Assembly (NCBI GenBank): GCA_038747545.1
Contig: JBCDJT010000002.1
Coordinates: 1-64,000 of the forward strand
Length of the DNA: 64,000 bases
Direction: 5' to 3'
From: JBCCMF01 sp038747545
GTDB taxonomy: Bacteria > Bacteroidota > Rhodothermia > Rhodothermales > JBCCMF01
How positions within the stretch are numbered: position 1 is the stretch's first letter; every line of letters begins with the position of its first letter. The translations under genes were made by a program, and so were the position numbers. Of the stretch, positions 61,982 through 64,000 are shown one piece after another. The notes under the pieces are model-generated. The model ran no database searches. It worked only from the letters and a program-made list of their open reading frames with translations, and was not told the origin of the DNA.

Positions 61982-62851
61982 ATGCGCGTGCTCATTGCCT
62001 CCCTATTCGCTGTCACTATGCTCACGGCGTGCGATGCAACCACGCCCATCGCCCCCGATGCGCCGTACACGCAGGCTGAGGTCGATGCGCTGGTAGCGCG
62101 ATGGAATGAGGGTCAACCATCGTTCGGGGAAATCACGGCCATGTACCTCGCAGCATTTGGACGGGGCGAAGTGCCTGAGTTTACGCACGAGAGCTCTCGC
62201 GACCACAACAGGGCTTTTATGGCGTCGATGGATCTAATGATGAACTTGTACCACTGGTCTCGAGACGGATACGAAGCACTTCCGTCGGACCGCGCAGCAG
62301 CCTTCAAGGCTGGCGTTGAGCGTTTCACCGAGTCTCATGCTTTGGTGTTGCAAGATCGACCACACATTGCCGGCAGATTGGGCGAGCAGGCGTTGCAAGT
62401 AAGTCTGCACCCTCGGCACGAAGCCGTACTTCCCGATGCGTCAACCCGTTTGTACTATCTCCAACTCGCTTTGGAGTACGGCCCCATCCAAGAGTGGAGC
62501 GTCTGGACCTACCACCTCGAACAGCTGCAAGCGACTCACTGGCATAGTGCGGCTGACATGGCTCGGCGCGGCCTGATTCAGCTTGCCGCAAAGGAGCAAG
62601 CCTATTACGCTGAGGTCTCGCTCGCCAAGCGTTTCTACGGATGGCTCATCAAGCACACACCCGAAAGCCTGCAGACACCACCGTCTGGCGATGAGGTAGA
62701 CCCCGCTGATTGGGAGGACTTTCTCCACGAAATGGAGGAGCCATGGAGACCACATCAGCAGTTCAAGGTGGTAGAAGGCCAAGTTGAGCCCGATGCGTCC
62801 AGAACGGTCGATGTCACTGACATCCGCACCCGGCTGATGGCGCTGCTCTAG
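61982..62851 (+). CDS. Lipoprotein of unknown function
   Basis: A 289-residue lipoprotein (lipobox LTAC, about Cys17). ATG 61982 begins the signal peptide; the longer frame overlaps the previous gene. The mature part looks all-helical, with many Trp, Tyr and His (YHWSRDGYEALP, THWHSAADMARRG, RFYGWLIKHTPES). I do not recognise a family. It lies 86 nt after the M48/PPC gene on the same strand and might share its transcript. Confidence 0.65.
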   Translation: MRVLIASLFAVTMLTACDATTPIAPDAPYTQAEVDALVARWNEGQPSFGEITAMYLAAFGRGEVPEFTHESSRDHNRAFMASMDLMMNLYHWSRDGYEALPSDRAAAFKAGVERFTESHALVLQDRPHIAGRLGEQALQVSLHPRHEAVLPDASTRLYYLQLALEYGPIQEWSVWTYHLEQLQATHWHSAADMARRGLIQLAAKEQAYYAEVSLAKRFYGWLIKHTPESLQTPPSGDEVDPADWEDFLHEMEEPWRPHQQFKVVEGQVEPDASRTVDVTDIRTRLMALL

Positions 62852-62949
62852 CGGGCGCGGCGCACAGGTTTTCAGCGCAAGAAGGTGTATCTTGCGCAGC
62901 ACAGGCGGAGGATCTTCCGACCTGAGACCTGTCGACCTTCGACCGCCCC

Positions 62950-63507
62950 ATGCACCGCTGGCTCAAACTCGCCAACTCCATCGACCGCTTCGCCGACCGG
63001 ACGGGGCAGGCGGTGTACTGGCTGACGCTGGCGATGGTGCTGATTGGCGCGTTCAACGCGGTGGCGCGCTACCTGGACCGCTACACGGGCCTCGGCCTCA
63101 GCTCGAACGGCTACATCGAAGCGCAGTGGTACCTGTTCAGCCTCGTCTTCTTGCTGGCCGCTGCCTACACGCTGCGCCACGACGGGCACGTGCGCGTGGA
63201 TGTGCTCTACGGGCGCCTCTCCAAGCGCGGGCAAGCGTGGATCAACCTCTTGGGCACCGTGCTCTTCCTGATGCCGTTCTGCCTCGTCATGCTGTGGGTG
63301 TCGTGGCCTACGGTCGTCAATTCGTGGGCGGTCCTCGAAGTCTCGCCCGACCCCGGCGGCCTGCCGCGCTACCCCATCAAGACGATGATCCCGGTGGCGT
63401 TTCTGCTGCTGCTCATCCAGGCCACGTCGATGCTGATCCATCAGGTGGCCGTGTTGCGCGGCGTAGCGCCTGCTGCCGAAGAACACAGCGCAGCGGTGGA
63501 CCGTTAG
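62950..63507 (+). CDS. dctQ: TRAP transporter small membrane subunit (DctQ)
   Basis: A 185-residue inner-membrane protein with four hydrophobic helices, of the TRAP small-permease (DctQ) family: VARYLDRYTGLGLSSNGYIEAQWYLFS and YTLRHDGHVRVDVLYGRLS are typical. DctQ works with the large subunit DctM and a binding protein DctP to take up organic acids. Neither partner is next to it; the next gene is yebC 45 nt downstream. Confidence 0.9.
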   Translation: MHRWLKLANSIDRFADRTGQAVYWLTLAMVLIGAFNAVARYLDRYTGLGLSSNGYIEAQWYLFSLVFLLAAAYTLRHDGHVRVDVLYGRLSKRGQAWINLLGTVLFLMPFCLVMLWVSWPTVVNSWAVLEVSPDPGGLPRYPIKTMIPVAFLLLLIQATSMLIHQVAVLRGVAPAAEEHSAAVDR

Positions 63508-63552
63508 CGCGCCTCACTTCGCTACATCCACCCTCCAACTCCGTCCGCAGGC

Positions 63553-64000
63553 TATGGCAGGACATAATAAATGGTCGAAGATTAAGCGGCAGAAGGCCGT
63601 CACCGATGCGCGGCGCTCGAAGGCGTGGGCGCGCATCACCCGCGACATCATGGTGGCCGCGCGCGATGGCGGCGGCGACCCGAGCATGAACGCCAAGCTG
63701 GCCCTGGCGGTGGACAAGGCCAAGGGCGAGAACATGCCGAAGGACAACATCGAGCGCGCCATCAAGCGCGGCACGGGCGAGATCGAAGGCGCCGACTACG
63801 TGGAGATGACGTACGAGGGCTACGCCCCCGGCGGCATCGCGCTCTTCATCGACGCCCTCACCGACAACACCAACCGTACCGTGGCCGACATCCGCGCCAT
63901 CCTTAACAAGGCAGGCGGCAGCCTGGGGCAGAGCGGTTCGGTGGCGTTTCAGTTTAACCGCAAGGGCATCTTCGACATCCCAGTGGGCGAGCATGACGAG
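63553..64000 (+). CDS. yebC: YebC/PmpR-family regulator (start only)
   Basis: The first 149 residues of a YebC/TACO1-family protein: AGHNKWSKIKRQKAV at the N-terminus, the helical first domain with NIERAIKRGTGE, and the second with EGYAPGGIALFIDALTDNTNRT and GSLGQSGSVAFQF. Members are DNA-binding regulators or translation factors that relieve ribosome stalling at proline runs. The gene is cut by the window edge, with about 100 residues missing. It is otherwise intact. Confidence 0.95.

Overview
The window is GC-rich, densely coded chromosomal DNA. It comes from a Gram-negative bacterium of the wider Bacteroidota/Rhodothermota group, most likely a marine Rhodothermota-like lineage; this assignment is inference. 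Supporting signs are TonB-dependent receptors with carboxypeptidase-regulatory N-termini, a receptor/DUF4249 pair, a DUF2807 head-GIN lipoprotein, many lipoproteins, a Mrp ATPase without the CxxC found in many homologues, Rcp1-type response regulators, and weak or absent Shine-Dalgarno sequences. No rRNA, tRNA, CRISPR array or prophage was seen.

190-12274 (minus strand): twelve co-directional, tightly packed genes form what looks like a copper acquisition and handling island. Its centre is two complete MbnP/MbnH pairs (copper-binding protein plus di-heme MauG-like enzyme). Around them are an OprC-like TonB receptor with a CxxxM...HxM copper signature, CopC, a CusF-like/DUF2911 fusion, a TlpA-type thioredoxin, a BNR-repeat lipoprotein with a CECC motif, a YtkA/FixH-like lipoprotein, a His-rich DUF2946-like protein and a c-type cytochrome. 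No methanobactin biosynthesis genes are present. This is the most interesting system in the window.

12779-19719: a flavodoxin-like reductase, a secreted PHB-depolymerase-type esterase, Mrp plus NifU-C (Fe-S cluster assembly), a small less GC-rich accessory cluster including an HEVGH zincin, a DUF2807 lipoprotein and a DUF2461 protein. 19979-26098: PriA, then an ABC ATPase / HlyD adaptor / TolC efflux set lacking its permease. 26685-29993: a large Oar-like TonB receptor ending in a strong terminator.

30347-38808: an SLC13 transporter, flanked by inverted copies of a repeat, followed by sugar-acid genes (UxaB-like reductase, ManD-like dehydratase, cupin, OtnK-like kinase, OtnC-like aldolase). 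38813-43544: an FtsX-type ABC permease and a PQQ dehydrogenase with an inserted haem domain. 43655-47606: a three-gene phosphorelay. 47743-54587: chorismate synthase, a DUF4249/TonB receptor pair, a PAS histidine kinase and a MIP18/zinc-ribbon protein. 54736-57728: a PadR regulator with its ABC permease. 57849-61895: two secreted proteins built from the same PPC-like repeats, one with an M48-type protease domain, sharing an upstream dyad at identical spacing. The window ends with an unknown lipoprotein, an unaccompanied TRAP DctQ subunit and the start of a YebC-family regulator.

At least two dispersed palindromic repeat families sit at gene ends. One family appears to supply the start codon of the copper receptor and the stop codon of the PQQ dehydrogenase.
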